Shown: in pieces, positions 1 through 9,849 of the stretch
Position numbering within the stretch: the first letter of the stretch is position 1
Layout of the letters: every line of letters begins with the position of its first letter
Source: Deltaproteobacteria bacterium
Lineage (GTDB): Bacteria > Desulfobacterota > Binatia > Binatales > Binataceae
NCBI GenBank assembly: GCA_021817345.1
Contig: JAKAVC010000125.1
Location: 1 to 32,412 of the forward strand
DNA: 32,412 bases
Reading direction: 5' to 3'
The notes under the pieces: generated by a model
What the model saw: the letters and a program-made list of their open reading frames with translations, nothing else
What the model was told of the DNA's origin: nothing
The model's database searches: none
Position numbers and translations under genes: made by a program

Positions 1-10
1 GAAAGTACGG

Positions 11-415
11 TCAGTCTTCATTGATGGTTAGAGGAGCCCTCACTACTGGTGCTTGAAGGGCGCCAAGAGTACTGGTGTGCAGTATGACGGGTTGGTCAAT
101 CCTGCTTATCTCATGCGAGTAGAATTGCCACGCATCTTTTAGCCACGAAAAAGCTTCCTCCAAGCCGTTCTGCGGAAGCAACGTGATCAGGGCGCACGCG
201 AGTGCGCGCTTCAAGGCGTCAGCACCCTCATGGACCGCATATATGGATGCTTTTTCATTCAAATAAGTGACCGTCGACTGAAACGTAACGGTCGGTTTGA
301 CAGCCTCATTAGATAGCCATGGGTTCCAAGGCGGCGCTAAGCTCTGAAGTGATGGCCCACCTAAAGAAGTTCCCAGCTTCCCGGTTAAATCTTCCCAGAA
401 CGTCGAACACTTCAT
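11..415 (-). CDS. hypothetical protein downstream of TIGR04255 gene
   Basis: An open frame runs on the minus strand to a stop at 11, directly after the TIGR04255-family gene. I do not recognise the product. The C-terminal 80 or so residues look like a soluble, mixed alpha/beta sequence with no signal peptide or membrane segment. The start is unresolved. The ATG at 415 gives 134 residues but overlaps the upstream gene by about 107 bases. A TTG at 262 gives 83 residues with no overlap. No strong ribosome binding site separates the two. The base composition is as low in GC as the upstream gene, so both probably arrived together. It may be a translationally coupled partner or a chance open frame. 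Confidence 0.35.
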   Translation of the reverse strand: MKCSTFWEDLTGKLGTSLGGPSLQSLAPPWNPWLSNEAVKPTVTFQSTVTYLNEKASIYAVHEGADALKRALACALITLLPQNGLEEAFSWLKDAWQFYSHEISRIDQPVILHTSTLGALQAPVVRAPLTINED

Positions 416-1079
416 TCCCAGCTCGCTTTGCTTCTGTGTGGAAATCTGCGTCGATTGCATATCCTTGTCCCCCGGACGGTAACGGCGTCGACCCATGTTG
501 CAATAGCAAGAACTCATCCGAGCCTAGATTTATTTGGGTTTGGCTTTGTACGGACGAGACTTGGCCTCCAATGCCTGAGTCCGCTACAAGTCCAATAAGC
601 GAAGCCCTTATGAGCTCGCTCCAAGGGCGGCTCGCAATTCCCAGTTTCTCGCGATCGATAACGTCCCGATAACGCAATCCGATTCTCGAGTAGAAGGCCG
701 GGCGATAATCAGACTCCAGCGCCGCCATAGCCATGCGGACGGTGGCCTGAAATTCTTCCCAACGAACGTATTTGGTGGTGGCGACCGCAATGAAGTCTCG
801 GGTCAGATCGACCTCGCTCGTTCGGTCTTCGCTTAAGAACTTGTGCACGATGCCTTCTGGCACAGGCGCCGCAATGGGCAGCTGCGCAAGAATGGCGGCA
901 ATTTCCTGCGGCAGCGCCAGACCCTTTTCGTACAAGGGGTGTGTCGTCCTTACCTTTTCCTGGAACTCAGCGGGCTCCTTCGAAACGATCGCCAAAATAG
1001 GAGGAAACCGCAGTTGGCAGATTACTTGTACGAGCGGGTTCTTCTTAAACACGACCCGTTCCGATTCGGGAAACACCAT
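309..1079 (-). CDS. TIGR04255 family protein
   Basis: This is a 256-residue protein of the sporadically distributed TIGR04255 family, recognised from its N-terminal block (FKKNPLVQVICQLRFPPIL) shortly after the start. The central part carries a conserved-looking FYSRIGLRYRDVID stretch. The family has no established biochemical role; it is patchily distributed and often lies in accessory DNA. I chose the ATG at 1079 over an earlier in-frame start at 1172 because the family motif begins a few residues after it and the extra 31 residues look like non-coding arginine-rich translation. No signal peptide or membrane helices are visible. The GC content is clearly lower than in the rest of the window, and the gene lies downstream of a tRNA, both consistent with horizontal acquisition. 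Confidence 0.8.
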   Translation of the reverse strand: MVFPESERVVFKKNPLVQVICQLRFPPILAIVSKEPAEFQEKVRTTHPLYEKGLALPQEIAAILAQLPIAAPVPEGIVHKFLSEDRTSEVDLTRDFIAVATTKYVRWEEFQATVRMAMAALESDYRPAFYSRIGLRYRDVIDREKLGIASRPWSELIRASLIGLVADSGIGGQVSSVQSQTQINLGSDEFLLLQHGSTPLPSGGQGYAIDADFHTEAKRAGNEVFDVLGRFNREAGNFFRWAITSELSAALEPMAI

Positions 1080-1230
1080 CACTTCATTTTCGCCTTTTCG
1101 TCGTGGTTTCGACGATATTTGGTGACAGCATGGCAGAAAAGCGGCCTTTGGTCGGCGTCGCGCTTCCCTCAACCTCCCGCGCGATAAATTAACAACTCTT
1201 CAGCCTGGCTGCCACGATTTGGGGGCGCGC

Positions 1231-1280
1231 TTGACAAATACGGACAGAATGCGGACAATCCGCTGTATCCGTCATGTCCG
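1231..1280. repeat. CGGACA/TGTCCG repeat cluster beside tRNA-Ala
   Basis: Two direct copies of CGGACA (1241-1246 and 1252-1257, 11 bases apart) are followed by TGTATCCG (1264-1271) and an inverted TGTCCG (1275-1280). The cluster lies just beyond the 3' end of the tRNA gene and before the low-GC gene pair. It could be leftover arm-type integrase sites or an operator for the TIGR04255 gene. The sequence alone does not decide between them. Confidence 0.4.
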
Positions 1281-1305
1281 CGAACCGAAAAAGCTTCGAT
1301 TTTAT

Positions 1306-1382
1306 TGGTGGAGCTGAGCGGGATCGAACCGCCGACCTCCTGAATGCCATTCAGGCGCTCTCCCAAACTGAGCTACAGCCCC
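1306..1382 (-). tRNA. tRNA-Ala (anticodon GGC)
   Basis: The minus strand folds into a full cloverleaf. The acceptor stem is GGGGCTG paired with CAGCTCC (one G-T pair). The anticodon stem is CCTGA/TCAGG around loop ATGGCAT, which gives anticodon GGC (alanine, codon GCC; anticodon bases at 1346-1348). The T-loop is TTCGATC, and the 3' CCA is encoded at 1306-1308. It is 77 bases long including CCA, with no intron. The short reading frame that crosses it is an artefact. Confidence 0.97.
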
Positions 1383-1775
1383 ACCGCTTGGAAGGACTTT
1401 TCAGCTAATCCCATGAAAGCCTCCGAGTCAATCCAAGCCGCCTAGCAGGGCGTTGAGAAAAAAGGAAAACGCAATTTGGGTGGAAGGATGGTCTCAACGC
1501 CCTGCGCAAAAGATCGCTTCTTCCTCAATCTTCTCCCCCGCTCTTTCGCGGGGGAGATTAAGAGAGAGGGAGCAGGCTGTGATTTATCAACAGCCCGCTG
1601 GGCGGCGCCCTGGAATCGTGCAATCCGACTCGCGTCCGAGGCGTCGCGGCAAAGCGCGGCGGCGCGCGTTCACCACGGCCTGCGGCTTTTCGAGGCCTTC
1701 ACACAATGAAAATGCCGGGCAAGAGAAAGATTCGATTCCTTCTTGAGCCAGACGCGCCAAGCCTAACGCGCGCCG
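1383..1775. other. intergenic region between tRNA-Ala and recN
   Basis: No convincing gene is visible in these 393 bases. Overlapping short frames here are arginine-rich with no recognisable domain. The region holds the hairpin at 1532-1557 and presumably the tRNA promoter on the minus strand, upstream of 1382. No clear rho-independent terminator for recN is visible. Confidence 0.6.
1532..1557. repeat. perfect 10-bp hairpin (REP-like or terminator)
   Basis: TCTCCCCCGC (1532-1541) pairs perfectly with GCGGGGGAGA (1548-1557) around a TCTTTC loop. There is no T-run on either side, so it is a poor intrinsic terminator. It resembles the short C/G-rich palindromes dispersed between genes in many GC-rich bacteria. 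A search of the full genome for further copies would tell. Confidence 0.5.
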
Positions 1776-3476
1776 TCATTCGCGCGCGGCGCGCCCGAGC
1801 ATCTCTTTGGCCGCACGGCGGAATTTCTCGGTAATCTCCGCACCCGCGAGCATCCGGCCTATCTCTTCGACCCGCTCGGCGTCCTCGAGTTGACGCACAC
1901 GGCTTCGCGTCGAGCCGCGGCGCTCCTCCTTTTCGACCATGAAATGACGGTCGGCGAAGGCTGCTATCTGCGGCAGATGGGTGACGCACAGGATTTGATG
2001 GAAGCGGGCGAGCTCCTTAAGCTTGCGGCCGACGATCTGCGCGATTTCGCCGCCGATTCCCGCGTCGACTTCGTCGAAGATCATCGTGGCGACGCCGCGG
2101 CGCTGCGCTTCGAGCCGCTTGAGCGCGAGCATCACGCGCGACAACTCTCCGCCCGAGGCGATTCGCGCAAGCGGCATCGGGGGCTGCCCAAGGTTGGGCG
2201 AAAGATGGAATTCGACGGTGTCGCTTCCCGAGGGGCCGAGCGCGACGCCGCCGGCCTCGAAGCCGCCCTCGCCCGGTGCAAGCGGCGCGAGCCGCGCCTC
2301 GAACACCGCGCTTCGCATCCCGAGCGTCCGCAACTCGGCTTCCATCCTGCGCTTCAGTTCCGACGCGCCGGATGCGCGCGCGGCGCTGAGTTCCCTTGCG
2401 GCGCCGGCCAATTCGGCGCGCGCGCGTTCGAGTTCGGCCTCGGCAGCGGCTTTCGATTCCGCAACGCCCTCAACCTCTGCCAGTTCCGCGCGCGATTTTT
2501 CGAGCGTCCGGAGCGCTTCGTCGATACTGCCGCCGTACTTGCGCTTGAGCCGGGTCAGTTCCTGGAGGCGGTTTTCGACCTGTTCGAGGCGCGCGGGGTC
2601 GGCCTCGATCTTTCCCGCGTAGGCGGCAAGCGCGCGTGCCGCTTCCTCGAGATTGGCGCGCGCGGAGCGCAGCATCTCAAGGGGCTCGGCGAGTTTCGCG
2701 TCCAACTCCGCGGCCTCGGCAAGCCGCGCCTCTGCCCGCGCGATAATGTCAACCGCCGCGCCCTCGGCACCGTAGAGCATCTCCTCCGACTCCTGCGCCG
2801 CCGCGCCAAGACGAGCCGCGTTGGCAAGCACCGTGCGCTCGCTTGCAAGCGCATCGTCCTCGCCCGCGACCAGTTCCGCACGTTCGAGCTCGGTTACGCG
2901 AAAACGCGCGAGCTCGATCAGGTTCGCCCGCTCGCGCTCAAGACGCGCGAGTTGCTCGACCCGGGCCTTCAGTTCATGGGCGCGCGCGTAGAGTTCGCGG
3001 TAGCGGGCGAGCGGCTTTTCCAGGCCCGCGTAGCGGTCAAGGATCGTCTCATGGCTTTCCGCGCGGAGCAGGGATTGCTGCTCGTGCTGGCCGTACACCT
3101 GGACCAGCGCGCCGCCGAATCGCGCGAGAGTCTGCACTGTCGCCAGTTCGCCGTCGATGGTGACGCGTGAACGGCCGCCCTCGGCGATAACGCGCCGGAT
3201 CAGAAGCTCGGATTGGTCGGCGGGGCGGGGCTCGGGTGAAAGAGCGGGGATCTCGGTTTCGCCTTCGAGTTCGAACAGGCCTTCGATCACGGCCTCGCGC
3301 GCGTCAGCGCGGACCAGTTCGGGCGAGGCGCGTCCGCCGAGCAAAAGGCCAAGCGCGCTCAAGATTATCGTCTTGCCCGCGCCGGTTTCGCCGGTAAGGA
3401 CATTGAGGCCCGGACCGAATTCGAGCGCGGCCTCTTCGATAATCGCGAAATTCCGGATCCTGAGCTCGACGAGCAT
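1776..3476 (-). CDS. recN: DNA repair protein RecN
   Basis: RecN is an SMC-like ATPase that acts early in recombinational repair of double-strand breaks. The 566-residue length is normal. The N-terminal half-head carries the Walker A motif GETGAGKT (residues 29-36) straight after the family start MLVELRIRNFAIIEEA. A long alanine/glutamate/arginine-rich coiled coil fills roughly residues 150-370. The C-terminal half-head has the ABC signature region IASGGELSRVMLALK and a Walker B MIFDEVDAGIGG. The ATG at 3476 is preceded by a strong GGGGGAGG site about 8 bases upstream. It lies 15 bases downstream of nadK in the same direction, the common nadK-recN arrangement, so the two are probably co-transcribed. 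Confidence 0.97.
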   Translation of the reverse strand: MLVELRIRNFAIIEEAALEFGPGLNVLTGETGAGKTIILSALGLLLGGRASPELVRADAREAVIEGLFELEGETEIPALSPEPRPADQSELLIRRVIAEGGRSRVTIDGELATVQTLARFGGALVQVYGQHEQQSLLRAESHETILDRYAGLEKPLARYRELYARAHELKARVEQLARLERERANLIELARFRVTELERAELVAGEDDALASERTVLANAARLGAAAQESEEMLYGAEGAAVDIIARAEARLAEAAELDAKLAEPLEMLRSARANLEEAARALAAYAGKIEADPARLEQVENRLQELTRLKRKYGGSIDEALRTLEKSRAELAEVEGVAESKAAAEAELERARAELAGAARELSAARASGASELKRRMEAELRTLGMRSAVFEARLAPLAPGEGGFEAGGVALGPSGSDTVEFHLSPNLGQPPMPLARIASGGELSRVMLALKRLEAQRRGVATMIFDEVDAGIGGEIAQIVGRKLKELARFHQILCVTHLPQIAAFADRHFMVEKEERRGSTRSRVRQLEDAERVEEIGRMLAGAEITEKFRRAAKEMLGRAARE

Positions 3477-3491
3477 CGCGCCCGCCTCCCC

Positions 3492-4361
3492 CTATCCCCA
3501 CCTGAGCTTGTCGCGCCAGATTTCGAAATACGCGTGAGTCGAGCGCACCAGCGCGACGGCATGCCTGCCGCGCCGCACCCGCACCGTGTCGGCCTGGCTC
3601 AGCTTGCGCGAATCCTGCCCGTCCATCGAGAGCACCGCGTCATGGTCCGAGACCGTCACCCGCACCTCTATTTCGAAATTGTCGGGCAGCACGACCGGCC
3701 GGTTGGTGAGAGTGTGCGGGCAAATCGGCGCAAGCAGGATTACGCCGAGCGTCGGATAGATAATCGGGCCGCCCGCGCTCAGCGCGTACGCGGTCGAACC
3801 GGTCGGCGTCGCAACGATAAGCCCGTCGGCCCGATAGGTGCAGAACGCCTTGCCGTCAGCCACAACCTCGAGCTGCATCATGCGCCCGAGCGGTCCCTTG
3901 TTGAGCACCACGTCGTTGAGCGCGCGCACCGGATGCGTGGCCGAGGGCGAAGGCGCGCCCGGATGCTCGACGGTTGCCTCGAGCGTGATGCGCCTGTCCA
4001 CTTCGTAATTGCCGGCGAGCACGCGGGCGAGCGTCTCCTGGGCTTCCTTGACGGTGACTTCGGTCAGGAAACCGAGTCCGCCGAGGTTGATTCCGAGAAT
4101 CGGGGTTTCGCGCGCGCCGATGCGCCTGGCGATACTGAGCAGGGTGCCGTCGCCGCCGGCGACCACTATAAGGTCGGCGCGGCGCACGAGTTCGTCGCGG
4201 GAAACCGCGTCGGCGCCGATACGTTCCGCGATGTCAGCTTCCGCGAGCGCGACCGTGCGGTTGGCGCGAAGCCATCCGGCAAGCTGTTCCGCGATAGCCA
4301 GCGCCTCCGGACGGTCGCGCTTCACGACCATGCCGACCGTCTTTATAGAGGGCTTTGCCAC
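3492..4361 (-). CDS. nadK: NAD kinase
   Basis: This enzyme phosphorylates NAD to NADP in the cytoplasm. The protein shows the family motifs in order: GGDGTL (residues 69-73 and following) in the nucleotide-binding N-domain, GINLGGLGFLTE, the LNDVVLNKG motif, and TPTGSTAYALSAGGPI in the C-terminal domain, with the late MDGQ motif near the end. The start is uncertain. The frame opens with a TTG at 4400; a GTG at 4361 places the family's usual KTVGMVVKRDRPEAL block near the N-terminus, as in most homologs, so I prefer it (289 residues). An ATG at 4331 would be slightly too late. It is the upstream member of a probable nadK-recN operon. Confidence 0.95.
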   Translation of the reverse strand: MAKPSIKTVGMVVKRDRPEALAIAEQLAGWLRANRTVALAEADIAERIGADAVSRDELVRRADLIVVAGGDGTLLSIARRIGARETPILGINLGGLGFLTEVTVKEAQETLARVLAGNYEVDRRITLEATVEHPGAPSPSATHPVRALNDVVLNKGPLGRMMQLEVVADGKAFCTYRADGLIVATPTGSTAYALSAGGPIIYPTLGVILLAPICPHTLTNRPVVLPDNFEIEVRVTVSDHDAVLSMDGQDSRKLSQADTVRVRRGRHAVALVRSTHAYFEIWRDKLRWG

Positions 4362-4438
4362 CGCGTCACCGCAATTATCATGCACGCTGGCGGGCGGCAA
4401 CGCGAGTTCCGGGCGCCCGTCGCACGGCCTATCGAAGC

Positions 4439-4891
4439 TTATCGCGCAACGTCCTGACGCGACGCGGCGGCGGGCTTTGCGGAACCCGTGGGACCGCCGT
4501 CGGCGGCCGCCGGAGACGGTTTCGTATAGACGATCGCGACGGCGTTGATATAGTAACCGGTCATGTTTTCGCCGGTCTGATCGCGGCTCTCCTTGATAAC
4601 GATTGCGTCGGCGCCGACTTCGCAGGCCTTCTTCTTGACCGACGGCATCACGTCCTTTTCATGCGCGAACACGTTGCCCAATCCCTCGATTATCGCGACC
4701 TGCTGGTACTTTCTGTTGAGCGGCAGGGAACGGAGCACCGGCATGTCGCAATCGGGAGGCCGCGCGGGATTCCCCGACGGCTGGATCGTCGCCACCGTGA
4801 CCTGGGGCGGAAGCGAGATCACCTGCTGGCATCCGAGCTCAAGCGCGATGAGAGCCGCCGCGCCATAGCAAAGCATTATTTTCCGGAGCAC
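4439..4891 (-). CDS. small lipoprotein, RcsF/DUF4156-like appearance
   Basis: A 150-residue predicted lipoprotein. A short basic N-terminus (LRK), a hydrophobic stretch and the lipobox LELGC (Cys at residue 21) indicate lipidation and anchoring outside the inner membrane. The mature part has a compact domain ending in VGADAIVIKESRDQTG and INAVAIVY, reminiscent of small YbjQ/RcsF/DUF4156-like folds, then a low-complexity Ala/Pro/Ser tail. The function is unknown. The start is a GTG at 4891. An ATG at 4876 would remove the basic residues that signal peptides need, so the GTG is preferred. It lies 78 bases upstream of the preferred nadK start, in the same direction, and diverges from nfo. Confidence 0.7.
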   Translation of the reverse strand: MLRKIMLCYGAAALIALELGCQQVISLPPQVTVATIQPSGNPARPPDCDMPVLRSLPLNRKYQQVAIIEGLGNVFAHEKDVMPSVKKKACEVGADAIVIKESRDQTGENMTGYYINAVAIVYTKPSPAAADGGPTGSAKPAAASRQDVAR

Positions 4892-4950
4892 GGTTCATCA
4901 TTTAGACGCTGGCGGGCGCGCGCCGCAAGCCGCGACAATCGGGCTTGTCC

Positions 4951-4981
4951 TTCTCGACCGCTCGCGCCTTTCGTATAAAAT
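4951..4981 (+). promoter_or_regulatory. candidate promoter for nfo-trpS
   Basis: TATAAAAT at 4974-4981 is a good -10 block in an otherwise GC-rich divergent intergenic region, about 45 bases before the nfo start. The best -35 at 17 bases is only TTCTCG (4951-4956), which matches poorly. I regard the -10 as likely and the -35 as weak. Confidence 0.45.
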
Positions 4982-5026
4982 CGCCTGAAGCGCCGTTCGG
5001 GCGGCGCGCGATACCGGCACACAACG

Positions 5027-6911
<1,885 letters not shown>

Positions 6912-6935
6912 CGAGGTCGCAACGTTCCCTTGCAG

Positions 6936-6957
6936 TCGCCCTCTTCCGAGCGGGCGA
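6936..6957. terminator. weak hairpin between convergent trpS and proS
   Basis: TCGCCC (6936-6941) can pair with GGGCGA (6952-6957) around a 10-base loop, between two convergent genes. There is no T-tract in either direction, so termination by this hairpin alone is doubtful. Confidence 0.3.
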
Positions 6958-6979
6958 GAACGGGCATGGAATGCCGCCG

Positions 6980-8443
6980 TCAGTACGCCTTGGCGAAGAT
7001 GGCGCGTTCGGAGGCCGACTCGCCGCAGATGAGGCATCTGCCGGCGGGAACGCTCTGATTGAGCGGAATCGCGCGGCAGGTTGCGCGCGTCTCCTCGCGA
7101 ATCCTTGCCTCGCACGCCGCGTTGCCACACCAGTAGATGTCGGCCATGCCGCCTCCGCCTTCGCCCGCCATCTGCCGGCGAAACGCCTCGTAATCGTCGA
7201 ACTGCCGGGTGTTGGCAGTCTTCCATTCGAGCGCCTGCCGATAGAGGCTCGCGCGCACTTCCTCGAGCAGCGCGACAATCCGAGTCGCCAGTTCGGCAAG
7301 CGGCGCTTTCTGCTTCGCCTCGGGCCCCTTGCGATCGCGCCGCGCCATCACGGCCTCGCCCGATGCGACGTCGCGCGGGCCAATCTCGATTCTGACCGGC
7401 ACGCCGCGCATCTCCCAGTCGTTGAACTTGAAGCCCGGCGTAAGCCCCTCGCGCTCGTCCAACCTGACGCGCACCGCCGCCTGTTCCAGTTGGTCGCGGG
7501 CTGAGCGCGCCGCCGCAAGCACCGCCTCGGCCTCGGCGGGCTTGCGCCAGATCGGGACGATAACCACCTGGGTGGGAGCGACGGTGGGCGGAAGCCTGAG
7601 TCCCTGGTCGTCGCCGTGGACCATGATGAGCGCGCCCAAAAGCCGCGTCGATACGCCCCAACTGGTCTGCCACGGATGCTGCATCTGGTTGGTCTCGTCG
7701 AGAAACCGGATGTCGAAGGCGCGCGCGAAATTCTGTCCCAGGAAGTGCGAAGTGCCGCACTGAAGCGCCCTTGCGTCGCCCATCAGGCCCTCGATCGTGT
7801 ACGTCTCCTCGGCGCCGGGAAAACGCTCGGCGGCGCTCTTTCGCCCGACCACGAGGGGGATCGCGAGAAAGTCCTCGACGAAGCCGCGATAGACTTCGAG
7901 CATCGTGAGCGTCTCGCGCTCGGCCTCCTCGCGCGCCGCATGCGCGGTATGGCCCTCCTGCCACAGGAACTCCGCCGTGCGCAGGAAAAGCCGCGTTCGC
8001 ATCTCCCATCGGACCACGTTGCACCACTGGTTGATCATCAGCGGCAGGTCGCGATGGGAATGAATCCACTGCGCGAACATATAGTTGATGATGGTCTCGG
8101 AGGTGGGGCGAACGATCAGCGGCTCCTCGAGTTCCTTGCCGCCGCCGTGCGTGACGACCGCGACCTCGGGCGCGAAGCCTTCGACGTGCTGCGCCTCCTT
8201 GCGAAGAAAGCTCTCGGGGATGAAGAGCGGAAAGTAGGCGTTGCGCGCGCCGGTTTTCTTTATCCGGCGATCCAACTCGTCGCGCAGCGCCTCCCAGATT
8301 GCAAAGCCGTCGGGCCGGAAAACGATACATCCCCGGACCGGCGAATAGTCGGCAAGCTCGGCGCGCAGGATCACGTCGTTGTACCATGCGGCGAAATCCT
8401 GGCTGCGTGGTGTGACTTTTTTCTCGTCGTTCTTGTCGCTCAT
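6980..8443 (-). CDS. proS: prolyl-tRNA synthetase, archaeal/eukaryal type
   Basis: A class II synthetase that charges tRNA-Pro. At 487 residues it belongs to the short, archaeal/eukaryal-like ProRS group that lacks the bacterial editing insertion. Class II signatures are present: LIVRPTSETIINYMFAQW (motif 2 approach), NQWCNVVRWEMRTRLFLRT and the HGDDQGLRLPPTVAPTQVV region. The C-terminal zinc-binding domain characteristic of this group is intact, with Cys439, Cys444, Cys470 and Cys473, and the protein ends in the Tyr terminus usual for the group. This type occurs in several bacterial lineages (Chloroflexi, Deinococcus, some deltaproteobacteria-like phyla), so it is not on its own a sign of recent transfer. 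Confidence 0.96.
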   Translation of the reverse strand: MSDKNDEKKVTPRSQDFAAWYNDVILRAELADYSPVRGCIVFRPDGFAIWEALRDELDRRIKKTGARNAYFPLFIPESFLRKEAQHVEGFAPEVAVVTHGGGKELEEPLIVRPTSETIINYMFAQWIHSHRDLPLMINQWCNVVRWEMRTRLFLRTAEFLWQEGHTAHAAREEAERETLTMLEVYRGFVEDFLAIPLVVGRKSAAERFPGAEETYTIEGLMGDARALQCGTSHFLGQNFARAFDIRFLDETNQMQHPWQTSWGVSTRLLGALIMVHGDDQGLRLPPTVAPTQVVIVPIWRKPAEAEAVLAAARSARDQLEQAAVRVRLDEREGLTPGFKFNDWEMRGVPVRIEIGPRDVASGEAVMARRDRKGPEAKQKAPLAELATRIVALLEEVRASLYRQALEWKTANTRQFDDYEAFRRQMAGEGGGGMADIYWCGNAACEARIREETRATCRAIPLNQSVPAGRCLICGESASERAIFAKAY

Positions 8444-8462
8444 CGGGCCTGGACCTGCGCTA

Positions 8463-8492
8463 TCGTCAACGGGGACAGTCTCCGGATATTAT
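8463..8492 (+). promoter_or_regulatory. candidate promoter for SIMPL gene
   Basis: TATTAT at 8487-8492 is an AT-rich -10-like block, with TCGTCA (8463-8468) 18 bases upstream as a partial -35. It lies in the 80-base divergent gap between proS and the SIMPL gene. The assignment rests on consensus similarity alone. Confidence 0.35.
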
Positions 8493-8517
8493 CGACTCAG
8501 ATCAACGCGGAGACCCA

Positions 8518-8523
8518 AGGAGG
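8518..8523 (+). promoter_or_regulatory. AGGAGG ribosome binding site that decides the SIMPL start
   Basis: A perfect AGGAGG abuts the first ATG (8524) with no spacing but lies 6 bases before a second in-frame ATG (8530). The second is therefore the likelier start. Confidence 0.7.
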
Positions 8524-8529
8524 ATGAGG

Positions 8530-9288
8530 ATGCGAATCAAACCGGGCGCTTCGGCAGCCACTCTCCTCGCCGCACTTTTTCTTCTCACTGTACCGGCTTT
8601 TGCCGCCGAGACCACCTCGAACGTGCGTGCAATCGAAGCCGGCGGCGGCGCGGCGAGCGTTCCGGTTATCGAGGTGAGCGGCAACGCCGAGGTGACGGCA
8701 AGTCCCGACGTCGCTTACCTGAGCCTCTCGGTCGAGACCCATGCGCCGACGGCCGAGGCCGCGTCGAGCCGCAACGCCACGCTCGCGCACAAGGTGGTCG
8801 ACGCGCTCAAGGCCAGGCTCGCGGGAAAAGGAAGGATCTCCACCGGCGGCTATTCGCTGTCGCCGGAATATTCCGCCCAGCCGATTAAGCCGGGGCACCG
8901 GCCGGAGATCGTCGGTTACGTTGCGCGAAACTCCATCCTCGTCGAGACCAGCGAATTGAATATCCTCGGTTCCCTTATCGATTCCGCTATCGCCGCGGGC
9001 GCGAATCACGTCAATTATCTCAACTTCGGCCTGCACAACGACGCCAAAGCCCGCACCGAGGCGATCACCCAGGCCTCGAAAGACGCACAGGCGCAAGCCC
9101 AGGCGCTTGCCGCGTCGCTCGGGGTCAAACTCGGGCGGGTTCTGAAAGCCTCCACGATGCCCGAGGTAAAGCCGGTCCCGATGCAAATGTACGCGGAGCG
9201 CGCGATGGTGGGCAATGTGACGACGCCGGTCGAACCGGGGCAGATAACGGTCAGGGCGACCGTTTCTCTGAGCTACCAGATTCAGTAG
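8530..9288 (+). CDS. SIMPL (DUF541) domain secreted protein
   Basis: A 252-residue exported protein of the SIMPL/DUF541 family (YggE-like), a group of periplasmic or surface proteins that has been linked to stress tolerance without a defined activity. An N-terminal basic region and hydrophobic segment end in PAFAAE, a standard signal peptidase I site. The mature domain opens with the family block VIEVSGNAEVTASPDVAYLSLSVE and continues with GYVARNSILVETSEL, a helix-rich AKARTEAITQASKDAQAQAQALA segment, and a terminal beta strand ITVRATVSLSYQI. An earlier ATG two codons upstream is disfavoured because it touches the AGGAGG. The peroxiredoxin gene follows after 27 bases, suggesting co-expression in oxidative stress. 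Confidence 0.9.
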   Translation: MRIKPGASAATLLAALFLLTVPAFAAETTSNVRAIEAGGGAASVPVIEVSGNAEVTASPDVAYLSLSVETHAPTAEAASSRNATLAHKVVDALKARLAGKGRISTGGYSLSPEYSAQPIKPGHRPEIVGYVARNSILVETSELNILGSLIDSAIAAGANHVNYLNFGLHNDAKARTEAITQASKDAQAQAQALAASLGVKLGRVLKASTMPEVKPVPMQMYAERAMVGNVTTPVEPGQITVRATVSLSYQIQ

Positions 9289-9315
9289 GGTATCGAGAAT
9301 CGACATTGGAAGACC

Positions 9316-9843
9316 ATGCTCAAGCCAGGTGATCCGGCTCCCGATTTCGACCTGCCGTCCGCTGTCGCAGGACGTGCGACGCGCACGAGGCTGCGCGATC
9401 TCAAGAACGAACTCGTCGTGCTCTTTTTCTATCCGCACGATTTTTCCTTCGTGTGTCCGACCGAGGTGACCGGCTTCAATCATGCGCTTGCCGACTTTAA
9501 GGCCGAGCAATCCGCGGTACTTGGCGCGAGCGTTGACAGCGTGGACAGCCACATCCGATGGGCCGAGGAATTGGGCGGCATCGGATACCCGTTGCTCGCC
9601 GACGAGGGTGGAAAACTCGCGCGCGCCTTCGGTGTGCTCGACGACAAGGAACCCGTCGCGCTGCGCGCCACCTTTATCCTCGACTCGAAGCGCGCCGTCG
9701 CCTACGCACTGGCAAGCCCGTTCAACGTCGGCCGCAGCATCTCCGAGACTCTGCGCGTGGTGCGCGCGATTCGCACCGGACATCTGTGCCCGGCGGACTG
9801 GGAGCCCGGTGTCGCTTTCGGGCCCAACGAACTCAAGTACTAA
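9316..9843 (+). CDS. peroxiredoxin, typical 2-Cys (AhpC/TSA) type
   Basis: A thiol peroxidase that reduces hydrogen peroxide and organic hydroperoxides. The peroxidatic cysteine is Cys47 in FSFVCPTE, after FFYPHDF. The resolving cysteine is Cys158 in GHLCPADWEPG near the C-terminus, the arrangement of typical 2-Cys enzymes that work as dimers. The 175 residues make it slightly short for AhpC, with a truncated tail after the resolving cysteine. It is cytoplasmic, with no signal peptide. The VIT-type transporter gene starts 6 bases after its stop, so the two are probably co-translated, coupling peroxide removal with metal handling. Confidence 0.93.
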   Translation: MLKPGDPAPDFDLPSAVAGRATRTRLRDLKNELVVLFFYPHDFSFVCPTEVTGFNHALADFKAEQSAVLGASVDSVDSHIRWAEELGGIGYPLLADEGGKLARAFGVLDDKEPVALRATFILDSKRAVAYALASPFNVGRSISETLRVVRAIRTGHLCPADWEPGVAFGPNELKY

Positions 9844-9849
9844 CCAGCC

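Noticed and set aside
1169-1366. Short minus-strand ORF over the tRNA
   Set aside because: It translates the tRNA-Ala gene, a common artefact.
1453-1746. Small plus-strand ORFs upstream of the recN stop
   Set aside because: They overlap a hairpin, have no domain and no ribosome binding site, and are Arg-rich like chance frames.
1890-3170. 426-codon plus-strand open frame
   Set aside because: It is antisense to recN; long antisense frames are expected at this GC content.
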